Assembly (NCBI GenBank): GCA_023392115.1
Contig: JAEVZT010000157.1
Location: 1-5,568 of the forward strand
Direction: 5' to 3'
DNA: 5,568 bases
From: Chloroflexota bacterium
Lineage (GTDB): Bacteria; Chloroflexota; Anaerolineae; Aggregatilineales; Phototrophicaceae
Below, one piece after another: positions 5,235 to 5,568 of this stretch (position 1 is the first letter of the stretch; each line of letters begins with the position of its first letter). A model generated the notes under the pieces. The model saw nothing but the letters and a program-made list of their open reading frames with translations. It was not told the origin of the DNA and did not search any database. Position numbers and translations under genes: made by a program.

Positions 5235-5568
5235 AAATGGCGCGCCCCGCTTCCGCCCGTCTGGCAGATGTCGCGATCGCTACGATCGCCGTCATTTGGA
5301 TGCTGCCGCTGCTCTTTAGCGTGCTGATGAGCTTTCGACCCGAACGCGATCCAATCACGAACGGGAACATCTTTTTCGGTTCGACAATTTCCCTTGAGAA
5401 CTATCAGAGCGCATGGCAGATCGCGCCGTGGACCCAGCACTACCTGAACTCGCTCATCTTTGTCATCGGCACGCTCGCCGTTCAGGTATTCACCATCAGC
5501 ATGTCCGGCTACGCGTTCGCGCGGCTCAAGTTTCCCGGGCGCAACCTGCTGCTGCTGCTCATCCTACT
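5231..5568 (+). CDS. ABC importer permease, UgpE-like (second transmembrane subunit), partial at the window end
   Basis: The ATG at 5231 overlaps the preceding stop (ATGA), with GGAG at 5218-5221 nine bases upstream. A second in-frame ATG follows at 5237. The frame stays open to the window edge (112 codons). Visible segments are helix 1 at about 12-34 ('VAIATIAVIWMLPLLFSVLM'), a 'SLENYQSAW' loop (54-62), helix 2 at about 71-92 starting 'LNSLIFVIGTLAVQ', the conserved 'SGYAFARLKFPGRN' turn (92-105), and the start of helix 3. This is the usual N-terminal half of CUT1-type second permeases such as UgpE or MalG; the EAA loop lies beyond the window. It pairs with the UgpA-like subunit to form the channel. 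No ATPase gene is seen in the window, so a shared or distant MsmK/UgpC-type ATPase is likely, but this is inference. Confidence 0.85.
   Translation, partial: MKMARPASARLADVAIATIAVIWMLPLLFSVLMSFRPERDPITNGNIFFGSTISLENYQSAWQIAPWTQHYLNSLIFVIGTLAVQVFTISMSGYAFARLKFPGRNLLLLLIL

Overview
The window most likely comes from an environmental bacterium of the Chloroflexota (Anaerolineae-like). This is an inference from three things: a secreted protein built of repeated 'ERIRF.xGxTSxxVxGxL...YxLxAxAGQxM' PPC-like domains, a style I associate with that phylum; a UgpB/A/E-type ABC transporter; and a moderately GC-rich base composition. No rRNA or other phylogenetic marker is present, so the assignment is tentative.

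Left part (1-1336). A reading frame that is open from base 1 starts as an IS256/mutator-type transposase and changes in frame, near base 700, into a small multi-pass membrane protein. The transposase lacks its C-terminal part, and the second catalytic Asp position holds Glu. A 73-residue, two-helix membrane protein overlaps the end of this frame by 23 bases. A 13-bp perfect hairpin follows and separates this rightward pair from a leftward gene.

Middle (1362-2867). A leftward gene encodes a secreted protein of four tandem repeats of about 100 residues, resembling PPC-type beta-sandwich domains. The C-terminal halves of repeats 1 and 4 resemble each other, and those of 2 and 3 resemble each other (A-B-B-A). 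The linkers and N-terminal halves pair differently (2 with 4). A 156-base divergent intergenic region follows; it holds both ribosome binding sites and a 10-base-spaced direct repeat.

Right part (2868-5568). An ABC importer operon runs rightward: a UgpB-like solute-binding protein, a UgpA-like permease with the EAA loop, and a UgpE-like permease that runs off the window. The permease genes overlap by four bases (ATGA). A 90-base gap with an imperfect stem-loop lies between the binding protein and the first permease. The binding protein would capture the solute outside the cell and the two permeases would form the channel. No ATPase is encoded here. The substrate may be glycerol-3-phosphate, a glycerophosphodiester or a sugar and cannot be fixed from the sequence.

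I see no convincing evidence of a wholly new system. The unusual items are the transposase-membrane chimera, the mosaic repeat protein and the regulatory hairpins.
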